Counted from the first letter of the stretch, positions 37,155-46,696 are shown. The stretch: 64,000 bases of DNA from Streptomyces niger (GCF_000718305.1 NZ_JOFQ01000009.1:1-64000), one strand, 5' to 3'. The notes: generated by a model from the letters alone, not told the origin. A program made the numbers and translations.

Positions 37155-37907
37155 ATGCTGTCCAAGTTGAGTGGTCCCGTGCGGCTGGCCGACCGGGTCG
37201 CCGCGGTGCTCTCCGAGGAGATCGAGTCCGGGCGGCTGGCCGAGGGCGACAAGCTGCCGACCGAGGTGGAGCTGGTCAAGCAGCTCGGCGTCAGCCGCAC
37301 GGTCGTACGCGAAGCCGTCTCCAGGCTCCGCAACGCGGGCCTGGTCGAACCGCGCCAGGGCCTCGGCGTGTTCGTCATGCCCCGGCGCACCCGGCCGCTC
37401 GACCTGGAAGCCGAGGCCGACGACACCAAGGGGAAGGTGCGGCAGATCGTCGAGCTGCGCCGCGCCATCGAGGGGGAGGCCGCCTCCCTGGCGGCCACCC
37501 GTGCCACGCCCGACGACCTGGCCCGGATGCGGCAGGCCCTGGACGCGATCGATGCCGCGGTCGCGGCCGGGGGCGACGGTGCGGACGAGGACCTCGCCTT
37601 CCACCGGTCCATCGCCGAGTCGACCGGGAACGCGGTGATGGTCTCGACGCTGCGGTACCTCGGCGAGGTGCTGCGCAGCGGCATCCGCGTCACGCGCGCG
37701 AACGAGGCGCGGCGGGAGGACTACTTCGAGGCGGTCCGGCAGGAGCACCACGCCATCCTGACCGCCATCGAGGCCGGCGACGCCGAGGCGGCCTGCGCCG
37801 CCGCGCGCCGCCACCTGAAGCACGCCGCCGCGCGGCTCCCGGAAGCGGACGACGGCTTCTGGGCCGAGACCGAAGACCTCGACGTGGACCTCGGCGCCAC
37901 CAGCTGA
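37155..37907 (+). CDS. GntR-family regulator, FadR/FCD subfamily
   Basis: 250 residues from ATG 37155. Winged helix: LADRVAAVLSEEIESGRLAEG, LPTEVELVKQLGVSRTVVREAVSRLRNAGLV in pieces at residues 10-65. The C-terminal FCD domain has AFHRSIAESTGNAVM (metal His) near 155 and EHHAILTAIEAGDAEAACAAARRHL near 198. It is the last gene of the C4-acid operon (6 bp after denD) and is the likely ligand-responsive repressor acting on the inverted repeat at 30838-30852. Confidence 0.9.
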   Translation: MLSKLSGPVRLADRVAAVLSEEIESGRLAEGDKLPTEVELVKQLGVSRTVVREAVSRLRNAGLVEPRQGLGVFVMPRRTRPLDLEAEADDTKGKVRQIVELRRAIEGEAASLAATRATPDDLARMRQALDAIDAAVAAGGDGADEDLAFHRSIAESTGNAVMVSTLRYLGEVLRSGIRVTRANEARREDYFEAVRQEHHAILTAIEAGDAEAACAAARRHLKHAAARLPEADDGFWAETEDLDVDLGATS

Positions 37908-37909
37908 CA

Positions 37910-37948
37910 AGCCCCCGGGTGGCACGCGACCGGCGGTCGCCGGGGGCT
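37910..37948. terminator. Bidirectional terminator between convergent operons
   Basis: Outer stem AGCCCCCGG (37910-37918) with CCGGGGGCT (37940-37948), and a nested GCGACC/GGTCGC hairpin (37926-37940). It lies between the GntR stop and the molybdenum hydroxylase stop. Confidence 0.78.
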
Positions 37949-37971
37949 CAGGCACCCGCAGCCGTGGCGAC

Positions 37972-40245
37972 TCACTCCTCCGGCGGCGGCAGACCGGGCA
38001 ACACCTTCTCCAGCGTCAGCGGGAAGTCGCGTACGCGTACCCCGGTGGCGTTGAACACCGCGTTGGCGACCGCCGCGCCGGCCCCGCAGATGCCCAGCTC
38101 GCCGATGCCCTTCGCGCCCAGCGCGTTGGCCTTGTCGTCGTACCCGTCGAGGACGACCGCGTCGACGGCGGGGATGTCGGCGTGCACGGGCACCAGGTAG
38201 TGCGCGAGGTCCCGGGTGGCGAAGGCCCCGGTACGGACGTCGACGACGCCCTCCTCCTGCAGGGCCGCGCCGACGCCCCAGATCATGCCGCCGATCAGCT
38301 GTGAGCGTGCCGTCTTCGCGTTGAGTACGCGCCCCACCGAGAACACGCCCAGCATCCGCCGCAGCCGGATCTCGGCGGTGTCGGCGTCGACGCCCACCTC
38401 GGCGAAGTGCGCGCCGTAGGTGTGGATCGAGTAGGCCGAGTAGTGGGGATCGTCGGTCATGGCGAGGGTCTCGCCCGTCGTCTGCACACCGTCGGGGAAG
38501 TGGCGGGCGACGAGGTCGCTCAGCGCCTCCGACGCCTCGCCGATGCGCACCCGGCCGTCGGCGAACACCGCCTTCTCCCAGGGCAACCCGCACAGCGCGG
38601 AGCGGGTGTCCTCCCGCACCGCGGCCAGCAGCCTCTTCCGCAGGGCGTGGCAGGCCCGGTGCACCGCGGTGCTGGAGTTGGCGGCGCCCCACGAGCCGCC
38701 GGACCCCATGCTGGTCGGGAACTCCGAGCGCCCGAGCTCGACGCGCACCCGGTCGGTCGGCAACCCGAGCCCGTCGGCCGCGACCTGCGTCAGGATCGTG
38801 TAGGTGCCCGTCCCGATGTCGGTCATGTCCGACTGGACGGTGGCGGTGCCGTCCGCCGCCAGCCGGACCCGCACCGTCGTCGGCATCTGGAAGTGCCCGC
38901 GGATGGCGGCGGCCGTGCCGTAACCCACCAGCCACTGCCCGTCGCGCACGCTCGCCGGCCTGGTGGGGCGGCGCTCCCAGCCGAACCGGCGGGCACCCTC
39001 GCGCAGGCACTCGACCAGGTGCCGGTCGCTGTACGGGACGCCGCGCTCGGGGTCGACGGTGGGTTCGTTGCGGATCCGCAGCTCGACCGGGTCCATGTCG
39101 AGTGCGTCGGCCAGCTCGTCCATCGCCGATTCCACCGCCAGCAGGCCCGGTGCGTCGCCCGGCGAGCGGACGTCCTCGCCGCGCGGCAGGTCCAGCGGCG
39201 TCAGCCGGTGACTCGTCAGCCGGTGGGGCGCGGCGTAGAGGCTGCGGGTGGTGGCGGCGGTCTGCTCGGCGTACTCCATGTCGGGGTTGGTGTGCATGGT
39301 GACGTCGTGCGCGAGCGCCACCAGCCGCCCGTCCCGGTCCGCGCCCAGCCGGACCCGCTGGCTCGACGTGGGGCGCAGCCCGACGAGCTGGAAGATCTGC
39401 TGCCGGGTGAGCGCGACCTTGACCGGCCGGCGCACCATGCGGGCGGCGAGCGCCGCCAAAATCGTCTCGGCGTGGATGCCCAGCTTGGAACCGAAGCCAC
39501 CGCCCACGTAGGGGGCGACCACGTGGATCCGCGCCGGGTCGAGCCGGAGCGTGGCGGCGACCGATGCCAGCGCCGCATCGACGATCTGGGCGCTGACGTG
39601 GACGGTCAGGTCCGCACCCTGCGGTACCGCCGTGCACGCGTGCGGCTCCATCGGCATGGAGAACTCGTACGGCGTGGTGTAGAGCCGGTCGACGGTGACC
39701 GCGGCGGACCGGAATCCGGCGTCGAAATCACCCACCGCGGTGTCGGTGGGAAGCCCGGCGTTGACCACCTTCGGTACGTACGTGTCGTCCCTGAGCGCGG
39801 CGAAGTCATAACGCCCGGGCCGCTCCTCGTACGCCACCTCGACGAGCCCCGCCGCCGCCCGCGCCTGCTCGAAGGCCGCGGCGACGACCAGCGCGACCGG
39901 CTCGCCGTAATGGTGGATCTCGGGACCGGTCAGCATCGGCTGGGCGCGCCAGTATTCGATGGGGACGGAGGTGTCGCGCGGTCCTTGCTCCGGGGCGTTG
40001 TGGTGGGTCATGACCAGGCGGACGCCCGGTGCGCGCTCGGCGTTCGCGGTGTCGATCCGGGTGAGGCGCCCCCTGCCGATGGTCGCGCCGACGATGTACC
40101 CGTAGAGCGGGCGGTCCTCGGCACCGTGCTCGTAGGCGTACGTGGCCCGGCCGGTGACCTTCAGCGGGCCGTCGACGCGGTGCACGGCGCGCCCGATCAC
40201 CCCTTGCCCGGCATGCCCTTGTCCGGTCATCCCTTGCCCGGTCAT
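37972..40245 (-). CDS. Molybdopterin-binding subunit of a xanthine dehydrogenase/PaoC-type hydroxylase
   Basis: 757 residues, the PaoC/YagR size. Visible features are RAVHRVDGPLKVTGRATYAYE at the N-terminus, VAPYVGGGFGSKLGIHAETI near 245 (Moco loop), the MTDIGTGTYTILTQ segment near 500, and the active-site glutamate in ALGAKGIGELGICGAG near 705. It forms the catalytic subunit of a heterotrimer with the two genes upstream (9 bp and a 4-bp overlap). Such enzymes oxidise aldehydes or N-heterocycles. The substrate is not set by sequence; no XdhC-type maturation gene is seen. Confidence 0.92.
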   Translation of the reverse strand: MTGQGMTGQGHAGQGVIGRAVHRVDGPLKVTGRATYAYEHGAEDRPLYGYIVGATIGRGRLTRIDTANAERAPGVRLVMTHHNAPEQGPRDTSVPIEYWRAQPMLTGPEIHHYGEPVALVVAAAFEQARAAAGLVEVAYEERPGRYDFAALRDDTYVPKVVNAGLPTDTAVGDFDAGFRSAAVTVDRLYTTPYEFSMPMEPHACTAVPQGADLTVHVSAQIVDAALASVAATLRLDPARIHVVAPYVGGGFGSKLGIHAETILAALAARMVRRPVKVALTRQQIFQLVGLRPTSSQRVRLGADRDGRLVALAHDVTMHTNPDMEYAEQTAATTRSLYAAPHRLTSHRLTPLDLPRGEDVRSPGDAPGLLAVESAMDELADALDMDPVELRIRNEPTVDPERGVPYSDRHLVECLREGARRFGWERRPTRPASVRDGQWLVGYGTAAAIRGHFQMPTTVRVRLAADGTATVQSDMTDIGTGTYTILTQVAADGLGLPTDRVRVELGRSEFPTSMGSGGSWGAANSSTAVHRACHALRKRLLAAVREDTRSALCGLPWEKAVFADGRVRIGEASEALSDLVARHFPDGVQTTGETLAMTDDPHYSAYSIHTYGAHFAEVGVDADTAEIRLRRMLGVFSVGRVLNAKTARSQLIGGMIWGVGAALQEEGVVDVRTGAFATRDLAHYLVPVHADIPAVDAVVLDGYDDKANALGAKGIGELGICGAGAAVANAVFNATGVRVRDFPLTLEKVLPGLPPPEE

Positions 40246-40254
40246 CGCGCCTCC

Positions 40255-41238
40255 TCAACTCGCGGCGGCCAGGTGCGCCAGGGTGCGGCACAGCGTGCGC
40301 TCGGCCAGCTCGATCTTGAAGTCGTTGTGTCCCCGCCCGATCGCGTTGCGCAGCGCGGCCCGGGCGGCGTCGCGGTACGTGGCCATCGTGGCCGGGCGGC
40401 CGATCAGCGCGGCCTCCGCCTCGACCGACCGCCACGGCTTGGCCGCCACACCGCCGAACGCCACTCGCGCCGCACGGACGGTGTCCTGCTTCACCGAGAG
40501 CACGGACGCCACCGATACGAGGGCGAACTCGTAGGACGCCCGGTCGCGCACCTTGCGGTAGAGCTGCCGGCCCGGCGGGGGCGGCGGCAGGACGACGTCG
40601 GTGATCATCTCGCCCGGCCGCAGCACGGTTTCGCGGTGCGGTGTGTCGCCGGGCAGCCGGTAGAAGTCCGCGATGTCGACGTGGCGTACCGACTGATCGG
40701 TGTCGAGCAGTGTGATCCGCGCGCCCAGCGCGGTCATCGCGACGGCCATGTCGGAGGGGTGGGTGGCGATGCAGGAGTCGCCGGCACCGAGGATCGCGTG
40801 GATCCGGTTGAAGCCGCCGATCGCCGCGCAACCGGCCCCCGGGCGGCGCTTGTTGCAGGCAGCGGCGGTGTCGTAGAAGTAGGGACAGCGCGTGCGCTGC
40901 ATCAGGTTGCCGCCGGTGGACGCCTTGTTGCGCAACTGGCCCGAGGCACCGGACAGCAATGCCTGGGACAGCACCGGATAGCGGGTGCGTACGCGGGCGT
41001 CGGCGGCGACATCGGAGTTGGCCGCCTGGGCACCGATGCGCAGTCCGCCGTCCCGCAGATCCTCGATGTTCCGCAGCGGCAGCCGGCTGATGTCCACCAG
41101 GTGGCTGGGCTGCTCGATGTCCAACTTCATCAGGTCGAGCAGATTGGTGCCGCCACTGATGAACTTCGCACCGGGCTCGGACACCGCGGCCACGGCGGCC
41201 CGTGCGTCCGTCGCGCGTTCGTAGGTGAAGGCCCTCAT
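40255..41238 (-). CDS. FAD-binding subunit (PaoB/YagS type) with 4Fe-4S ligands
   Basis: 327 residues from ATG 41238, overlapping the upstream 2Fe-2S subunit stop by 4 bp. FAD_binding_5 features are [19 protein letters not shown] near 28 and [14 protein letters not shown] near 68. [19 protein letters not shown] and GCAAIGG near 130-155 carry the extra cysteines that hold a 4Fe-4S cluster in PaoB-like FAD subunits, absent from classic xanthine dehydrogenase FAD domains. Confidence 0.92.
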   Translation of the reverse strand: MRAFTYERATDARAAVAAVSEPGAKFISGGTNLLDLMKLDIEQPSHLVDISRLPLRNIEDLRDGGLRIGAQAANSDVAADARVRTRYPVLSQALLSGASGQLRNKASTGGNLMQRTRCPYFYDTAAACNKRRPGAGCAAIGGFNRIHAILGAGDSCIATHPSDMAVAMTALGARITLLDTDQSVRHVDIADFYRLPGDTPHRETVLRPGEMITDVVLPPPPPGRQLYRKVRDRASYEFALVSVASVLSVKQDTVRAARVAFGGVAAKPWRSVEAEAALIGRPATMATYRDAARAALRNAIGRGHNDFKIELAERTLCRTLAHLAAAS

Positions 41239-41813
41239 CCCGCGTCTCCCTCCGCCACGCTGCGGACGGCCGCGACGATGTGGGGGTACGCCGCGCACCG
41301 GCAGATGTTGCCGCTCAACCGCTCGCGGATCTCCTCGTCGGTCAGCGCGATCCGCTGCGCCACCGCGTCGGCCGCCGCGGTGGCATGGCTGGGCCAGCCC
41401 GCCGCCACTTCGGAGAGCATGCCGACGGCCGAGCAGATCTGGCCGGGGGTGCAGTAGCCGCACTGGAAACCGTCCCGCTCGACGAAGGCACGCTGCATCG
41501 GATGCAGGTCGTCAGGGGCGCCCAGGCCCTCGATGGTCACCACCTCGTCGCCCTCGTGCATGACGGCGAGCGTCAGGCAGGAGTTGATGCGCCGGCCGTC
41601 GACCAGCACGGTGCAGGCACCGCACTGCCCGTGATCACACCCCTTCTTGGTCCCGGTCAGGCCCAGACGTTCACGCAACGCGTCGAGCAACGTGGTCCGC
41701 GGATCCACCGCGAGCCGCCGCACCCGGCCGTTGACGCTCAACTCGATCTCCGAGAGCCGGCCCGCCCGCTCGTCGGGGGACCGTCCCGCGGTACGCATGA
41801 CGGAATCGCTCAT
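41235..41813 (-). CDS. 2Fe-2S subunit (PaoA/YagT type)
   Basis: 192 residues from ATG 41813. The plant-type 2Fe-2S motif is [20 protein letters not shown] with the fourth Cys in SCLTLA (near 60-85), and the C-terminal four-helix cluster is [18 protein letters not shown] and [14 protein letters not shown]. It delivers electrons from the Moco subunit to FAD. Unlike E. coli PaoA it shows no twin-arginine signal peptide, so the complex is probably cytoplasmic. Confidence 0.93.
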   Translation of the reverse strand: MSDSVMRTAGRSPDERAGRLSEIELSVNGRVRRLAVDPRTTLLDALRERLGLTGTKKGCDHGQCGACTVLVDGRRINSCLTLAVMHEGDEVVTIEGLGAPDDLHPMQRAFVERDGFQCGYCTPGQICSAVGMLSEVAAGWPSHATAAADAVAQRIALTDEEIRERLSGNICRCAAYPHIVAAVRSVAEGDAG

Positions 41814-42239
41814 CACAGCACGCCTTCCTCGCCGGGTGCGGTGGCACCGTAAGAAATGGCTGTCACCCTGACCATGCGATCGCGATGGCCGGGTGCGTTC
41901 CCCCGCGGCCCGGCGGCACTGCCGGTACGCCCGCACCCCGTGCCGAGCGTCTCGCAGAAACCGGCGCACCGCGACGCTCCTTCGGGCCGGTTCCCGACGC
42001 CTGTCAGGGCCGGTACCGGTCGGACACCCGCCGCACCTGCCGTACGTGCCGTACCGGCTCCACGAGCGCCACCGCGGTGCGTGCTTATGGCGGGTTCGAG
42101 GCGCGGAAGGCGGGCCGTACCTGGTGTTGAATTCGCCATTGGGCCCAGCAGGCGGCCGGCTCCCCGGGGGCCGGCCGCCCGGCCTTCGCTCGGGACACCG
42201 CTCCCGGTGCCCGCGCCTCCCGTGTGAGGAGGAAACCTC
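41814..42239. other. Intergenic region, divergent promoters
   Basis: 426 bp without a gene, between the hydroxylase operon (leftward) and the DUF1254 gene (rightward). It must hold both promoters, but I see no convincing consensus pair. The only structure is the 10-bp hairpin at 42151-42179. Confidence 0.5.
42151..42179. other. Leader hairpin upstream of the DUF1254 gene
   Basis: GGCGGCCGGC (42151-42160) pairs perfectly with GCCGGCCGCC (42170-42179) around TCCCCGGGG, 60 bp before the DUF1254 start. It could be a terminator of an upstream transcript or a leader structure. Confidence 0.5.
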
Positions 42240-43826
42240 ATGCACGTCACACACTTCGCCCGCCCAGGGAAACTGCGGCGGAGCGCCGCCACCGCTGCCG
42301 TGACCACGCTCCTGCTGTGGGCGGGCGCCGGCCAGGCGGACGCCGCTCCGCGAGCACCCTCGGGCGGTGACGTCCCGTCCGCCGCCGCCGACGCGGTGAA
42401 CGCCTACCTCTATGGCTACCCCCTGGTCCTCACGCAGGCCACGCGGCAGCTGAGCACCAACGTCACGCGCCCGGACGCCGCCACCAACCAGGCGCCGCCG
42501 AACCGGTTCGTGACGTCGAAGAACGTCCCCGGCCCCGCGTTCAGGACGGTCGTCTCACCCAACGTGGACACGCTGTACTCCTCGGCCTGGCTGGACCTGA
42601 AGGCCGGGCCGGTGGTCCTGCACGTGCCCGACACCCACGGCCGCTACTACCTGATGCCGATCCTCAGCGCGTGGACGGACGTCATCGCCTCGCCGGGCAA
42701 GCGGACCACGGGGACCCGGGCGGGTGACTTCGCGATCACCGGCCCCGGCTGGCACGGCACCCTGCCGGCCGGCGTCACACGCATCTCGTCGCCCACCGAC
42801 TCGGCCTGGATCATCGGGCGTACCCAGCTCAACGGCCCCGCCGACCTCCCCGCGGTGCACGCGCTGACGGCCCGGTACACCCTCACGCCGCTCAGCGCGT
42901 ACGGCCGTCACCACACCCCGGCCCCGGGGCGGGTCGACCCGCGCGTGCCCACCGTCCCGCCGCCGGACCGCGTCGCCCGCATGGACGCGGCGACGTTCTA
43001 CTCCCGGCTCGCCGCGGCCATGGCGGACAATCCGCCCGGCCCCGCGGACGCCCCCATGGTCGACACCTTGAAACGGCTCGGCATCAGCCCCGGTGAGCCG
43101 TTCGACATCGACGCCAAGGGAAGCGCCACCGCCCACGCGCTGCGCCAGTCCGTCGCCCGGGGCCAGCGAATGATCAAGGAAGCCGTGCCTGCCCTCGGCA
43201 AGGACGTCAACGGCTGGCGAGTAGCGCTCAACCTGGGCCGCTACGGGACCGACTACCTGCGCCGGGCCGCCACGGCCTGGCAGGGCCTGGGCGCCAACCT
43301 GCCCCAGGACGCCGTCTACCCCCTCGTCCTCACCGACAGCCACGGCCGGCAGTTGACCGGCGCACACCGGTACACGATCCACTTCCCGCCCGGCCACACC
43401 CCGCCGGCCCGCGCCTTCTGGTCCCTCACCATGTACGACCAGCAGGGCTTCCTGGTGCCCAACCCCATCGACCGCTACGAGATCGGCCACACGGTCACGC
43501 CGCGGCGCAACAGCGACGGTTCGATGGACATCCACCTTCAGCACGACCGGCCGACGGCCGCTGAGGAACGGGCCAACTGGCTGCCCGCACCCGCCGGCAC
43601 CTTCAACGTGATGCTCCGCATGTACTGGCCCCGCCAGGCCGTTCTCCACGGCACCTGGGCCCCGCCCCCGGTCGTCGCGGCGCACGAGGCCGCCACCCCG
43701 GACCAACTGGCCCGTACCGGCGAGGACGACCTCGCGCTCCTCGGCACGACCGCCGCCCTGTGCGCAACTGCCGGAGCCGTATTGCTCCTCCTCACCCGCC
43801 GTCGCTGGACGACTTCCGTGCGGTGA
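42240..43826 (+). CDS. Secreted DUF1254/DUF1214 protein with LARTG cell-wall sorting signal
   Basis: 528 residues, ribosome site GAGGAGGAAACC. An N-terminal signal peptide (RRSAATAAVTTLLLWAGAG, cleavage near ADAAPRA) leads into a DUF1254 domain (AYLYGYPLVLTQATRQLSTN, SPNVDTLYSSAWLDLKAGP, YYLMPILSAWTDV) and a DUF1214 domain (PPARAFWSLTMYDQQGFLV, DGSMDIHLQHDRP, NWLPAPAGTFNVMLRMY). The C-terminus is LARTG (residues 490-494), a hydrophobic helix, then RRR, a class E sortase substrate signal. It is therefore likely anchored to the peptidoglycan. The catalytic role of DUF1254 proteins is unknown. A hairpin (43835-43868) follows. Confidence 0.88.
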   Translation: MHVTHFARPGKLRRSAATAAVTTLLLWAGAGQADAAPRAPSGGDVPSAAADAVNAYLYGYPLVLTQATRQLSTNVTRPDAATNQAPPNRFVTSKNVPGPAFRTVVSPNVDTLYSSAWLDLKAGPVVLHVPDTHGRYYLMPILSAWTDVIASPGKRTTGTRAGDFAITGPGWHGTLPAGVTRISSPTDSAWIIGRTQLNGPADLPAVHALTARYTLTPLSAYGRHHTPAPGRVDPRVPTVPPPDRVARMDAATFYSRLAAAMADNPPGPADAPMVDTLKRLGISPGEPFDIDAKGSATAHALRQSVARGQRMIKEAVPALGKDVNGWRVALNLGRYGTDYLRRAATAWQGLGANLPQDAVYPLVLTDSHGRQLTGAHRYTIHFPPGHTPPARAFWSLTMYDQQGFLVPNPIDRYEIGHTVTPRRNSDGSMDIHLQHDRPTAAEERANWLPAPAGTFNVMLRMYWPRQAVLHGTWAPPPVVAAHEAATPDQLARTGEDDLALLGTTAALCATAGAVLLLLTRRRWTTSVR

Positions 43827-44453
43827 CGCCACACCTCGGCTCCCGGCAGGCAACTGTCGGGAGCCGAGCCGTGGCCGAATCCCTCGGCAGGGCATTTCCG
43901 GGAAGGTCACGGCTCCTCGATATGGCGAGATCTGCATTGGTCTCCTGAGGTGCGAGTGGCGCCTGTAGAGGCGCCGTTTCGGCTGTGCGGTGCAGGAGTT
44001 GAGGGTGTGGCGGAGAGTGGCTGCGGCGCACGTCAAACGTGCCCCCGCACAGATAGTCCGAATGCCGTCGGTCGCCCGGATAAACCCGGTGCGGAGTGAG
44101 ATCACTGCATCGTGGTAACTCCACCAGTCGCCTGGGCGAGCGGGGCGTACCGGCCGTTACTGTTTCCAGGGATCTCGGCGGATTCTCAGATATTCGTTCC
44201 CGATTACCAGATATGTGTCCTCCCCTTTCTCATTCGCCGGTTCACCCCACGTACGCCGCTCGCCACCCCACGAAGGAGAGCTCGCCCGATGACCGCTGCT
44301 GCTCGACGCGTCGGGGCTCCGAGCCGTTCCCGTCCGGTGGTCGCGACGGTGGTCGCAACGGTGGCCGCGGAGGCGGCTGCGGCGGAAGAACCGTTACGCC
44401 GAAGGGCATCGGTGAGCGGGCGTCCCATCCATCACCACACCCAGGAGTCACCC
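43827..44453. other. Intergenic region upstream of the 2-methylisoborneol operon
   Basis: 627 bp. It contains the DUF1254 terminator and a small GGCGCCT/AGGCGCC hairpin at 43958-43975. An ATG at 44289 with a GAAGGAG upstream is in frame with the terpene synthase and would add 55 residues, but I regard 44454 as the real start. No other gene is visible. Confidence 0.5.
43835..43868 (+). terminator. Terminator of the DUF1254 gene
   Basis: CTCGGCTCCCG (43835-43845) pairs with CGGGAGCCGAG (43858-43868), an 11-bp perfect stem with a 12-nt loop, beginning 9 nt after the stop codon. Confidence 0.82.
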
Positions 44454-45797
44454 ATGCCCGATCACGGGAACTTCCCGCTGCGGACCACTCCTTTGCGGTC
44501 GAGCCTGTTCGATGTCGCGGCCCGCTTCGGTACCGCCGCCCGTACGCCCGACGTCGAAGCCGGAGCCGCTGCCGAAGCGGGCGTGACGGACGCGGCGAGT
44601 CCCGTGGCGGTGCCCGAACCCACCGACGGCCCCGCGAGCGAGCCGGATTCCGCGCTGGAGCGGATCCTGCGCGGCCCGAGCGGGCTGGGGACGGCGGGGC
44701 TGCGTCTGGCCCCGCGCGCGGAGCCCCCGGCCGACCACGAGCCTGCTGCCGCACCCGAGCCCGCGGCCGACCCGGAGTCCGCCCCGGAGCCCGACCCGGA
44801 GTCCGGGGCGCCGGCGGAGGGCACGCCCATTCCGGGCCTCTACCACCACCCGATCCCGGAGCCCGATCCGGCGCGGGTGGCGGAGGTCAGCCGCCGCATC
44901 AAGGAGTGGGCGGTGGAAGAGGCCGAGGTGTATCCCCCGGAGTGGGAGGACCAGTTCGACGGTTTCTCCGTCGGCCGCTACATGGTCGCCTGCCACCCGG
45001 ACGCGCCCACCGTCGAACACGTCATGGTCGCCACGCGGCTGATGGTCGCCGAGAACGCCGTCGACGACTGCTACTGCGAGGACCACGGTGGCTCGCCCGT
45101 CGGCCTCGGCAGCCGCCTCCTGCTGGCGCACACCGCCCTCGATCCGCTGCACACCACGGAGGAGTACGAGCCCGCGTGGCTGGAGTCGCTCGGATCGGAC
45201 GCCCCGCGGCGTGCCTACCGCTCCGCCATGGAGTACTTCCTCCGGACCGCCACCCCCTCCCAGGCCGACCGGTACCGGCACGACATGGCCCGGCTGCACC
45301 TGGGATACCTCGCCGAGGCCGCCTGGGCCCAGACGGAGGAGGTGCCCGAGGTCTGGGCATACCTGGCGATGCGTCAGTTCAACAACTTCCGCCCCTGCCC
45401 GACCATCACCGACACGGTCGGCGGCTACGAACTGCCCGCCGACCTGCACGCCCAGCCGGCCGTGCAGCGGGTCATCGCACTCGCCTCCAATGCCACCACC
45501 ATCGTCAACGACCTGTACTCCTACACCAAGGAACTCAAGGCGCCCGGAGTGCACTTGAACCTGCCCGTAGTGATCGCCGAACGCGAGGGCGTCTCGCACC
45601 GCGAGGCCTACCTGAAAGCGGTCGAGGTCCACAACGACCTCATGCACCGCTTCGAAGCCGAGGCCGCCGCCCTGGCCGAGGCCTGCCCCGTGCCGACCGT
45701 GCAGCGCTTCCTGAGGGGAGTGGCCGCCTGGGTCGACGGCAACCACTACTGGCACCAGACCAACACCTATCGGTACAGCCTGCCCGATTTCTGGTAA
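44454..45797 (+). CDS. 2-Methylisoborneol synthase (class I terpene cyclase)
   Basis: 447 residues from ATG 44454 (CAGGAG 8 nt upstream). Residues 1-125 are a Pro/Ala/Glu-rich disordered leader, as in other 2-MIB synthases. The catalytic domain has the Mg-binding DDCYCED motif near 200, the NSE-type NDLYSYTKE near 345, and conserved C-terminal NTYRYSLPDFW. It cyclises 2-methyl-geranyl diphosphate to the earthy odorant 2-methylisoborneol. The gene for the matching methyltransferase follows 14 bp later. Confidence 0.95.
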   Translation: MPDHGNFPLRTTPLRSSLFDVAARFGTAARTPDVEAGAAAEAGVTDAASPVAVPEPTDGPASEPDSALERILRGPSGLGTAGLRLAPRAEPPADHEPAAAPEPAADPESAPEPDPESGAPAEGTPIPGLYHHPIPEPDPARVAEVSRRIKEWAVEEAEVYPPEWEDQFDGFSVGRYMVACHPDAPTVEHVMVATRLMVAENAVDDCYCEDHGGSPVGLGSRLLLAHTALDPLHTTEEYEPAWLESLGSDAPRRAYRSAMEYFLRTATPSQADRYRHDMARLHLGYLAEAAWAQTEEVPEVWAYLAMRQFNNFRPCPTITDTVGGYELPADLHAQPAVQRVIALASNATTIVNDLYSYTKELKAPGVHLNLPVVIAEREGVSHREAYLKAVEVHNDLMHRFEAEAAALAEACPVPTVQRFLRGVAAWVDGNHYWHQTNTYRYSLPDFW

Positions 45798-45811
45798 GGA
45801 CGGATTCACCT

Positions 45812-46696
45812 GTGACCAGCACCGAGTTCTCCACCCTCAACGGTTCCGCCGCCTTCGTGCCCGCCCCGGCCTCGCCCTACCAGGGGGACATCGCCCGCTA
45901 CTGGGACCAGGAGGCCAGGCCCGTGAACCTGCGTCTCGGCGACGTCGACGGGCTTTACCACCACCACTACGGCATCGGCGACGTCGACCACGCCGCCCTC
46001 GGGAACCCCGGCGACGGTGACTACGAGAAGCGGCTGATCGCCGAGCTGCACCGCCTGGAGTCGGCACAGGCCGAGGTGCTCCTGGACCACCTCGGCCCCG
46101 TCGGGCGCGACACCACACTCGTGGACGCCGGCTGCGGCCGGGGCGGTTCGATGGTCATGGCGCACCAGCGCTTCGGATGCAAGGTCGAGGGGGTCACCCT
46201 GTCGGCCAAGCAGGCCGACTTCGCCAACCGGCGCGCGCGCGAACTGGGCATCGAGGACCATGTCCACGCCCGGGTGTGCAACATGCTCGACATGCCCTTC
46301 GAGTCGGGGATGGCCGCGGCCTCGTGGAACAACGAGTCGACCATGTACGTCGACCTGCACGACCTCTTCGCCGAGCACTCCCGCGTGCTCGCGGTCGGCG
46401 GCCGTTATGTCACCATCACCGGCTGCTGGAACCCGCGTTACGGGCAGCCCTCGAAGTGGGTGTCCCAGATCAACGCGCACTTCGAGTGCAACATCCACTC
46501 CCGCAGGGAGTACCTGCGGGCCATGGCCGACAACCGCCTCGTGCCGCAGGCCGTCGTCGACCTGACCCCCGAGACGCTGCCCTACTGGGAGCTGCGGGCC
46601 ACGTCTTCCCTGGTCACCGGCATTGAAGAGGCGTTCATCAACTCGTACCGGGACGGCTCCTTCCAGTACGTGCTGATCGCGGCCGACCGGGTGTGA
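45812..46696 (+). CDS. Geranyl diphosphate 2-C-methyltransferase
   Basis: 294 residues from GTG 45812 (AAGGA about 11 nt upstream, overlapping the synthase stop). It methylates C2 of geranyl diphosphate using SAM, the substrate of the preceding cyclase. Motif I is LVDAGCGRGGSMVMAHQRFG near 105; conserved family segments are GLYHHHYGIGDVD near 50 and WNNESTMYVDLHDLF near 170. The gene order synthase-methyltransferase is that of the S. coelicolor 2-MIB operon. A strong terminator follows at 46732-46763. Confidence 0.95.
   Translation: MTSTEFSTLNGSAAFVPAPASPYQGDIARYWDQEARPVNLRLGDVDGLYHHHYGIGDVDHAALGNPGDGDYEKRLIAELHRLESAQAEVLLDHLGPVGRDTTLVDAGCGRGGSMVMAHQRFGCKVEGVTLSAKQADFANRRARELGIEDHVHARVCNMLDMPFESGMAAASWNNESTMYVDLHDLFAEHSRVLAVGGRYVTITGCWNPRYGQPSKWVSQINAHFECNIHSRREYLRAMADNRLVPQAVVDLTPETLPYWELRATSSLVTGIEEAFINSYRDGSFQYVLIAADRV

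Noticed and set aside
44289..44453. Longer start for the 2-methylisoborneol synthase
   Set aside because: An in-frame ATG with a ribosome site exists at 44289, but the 447-residue product from 44454 matches the known family length (about 440) and also has a good ribosome site.
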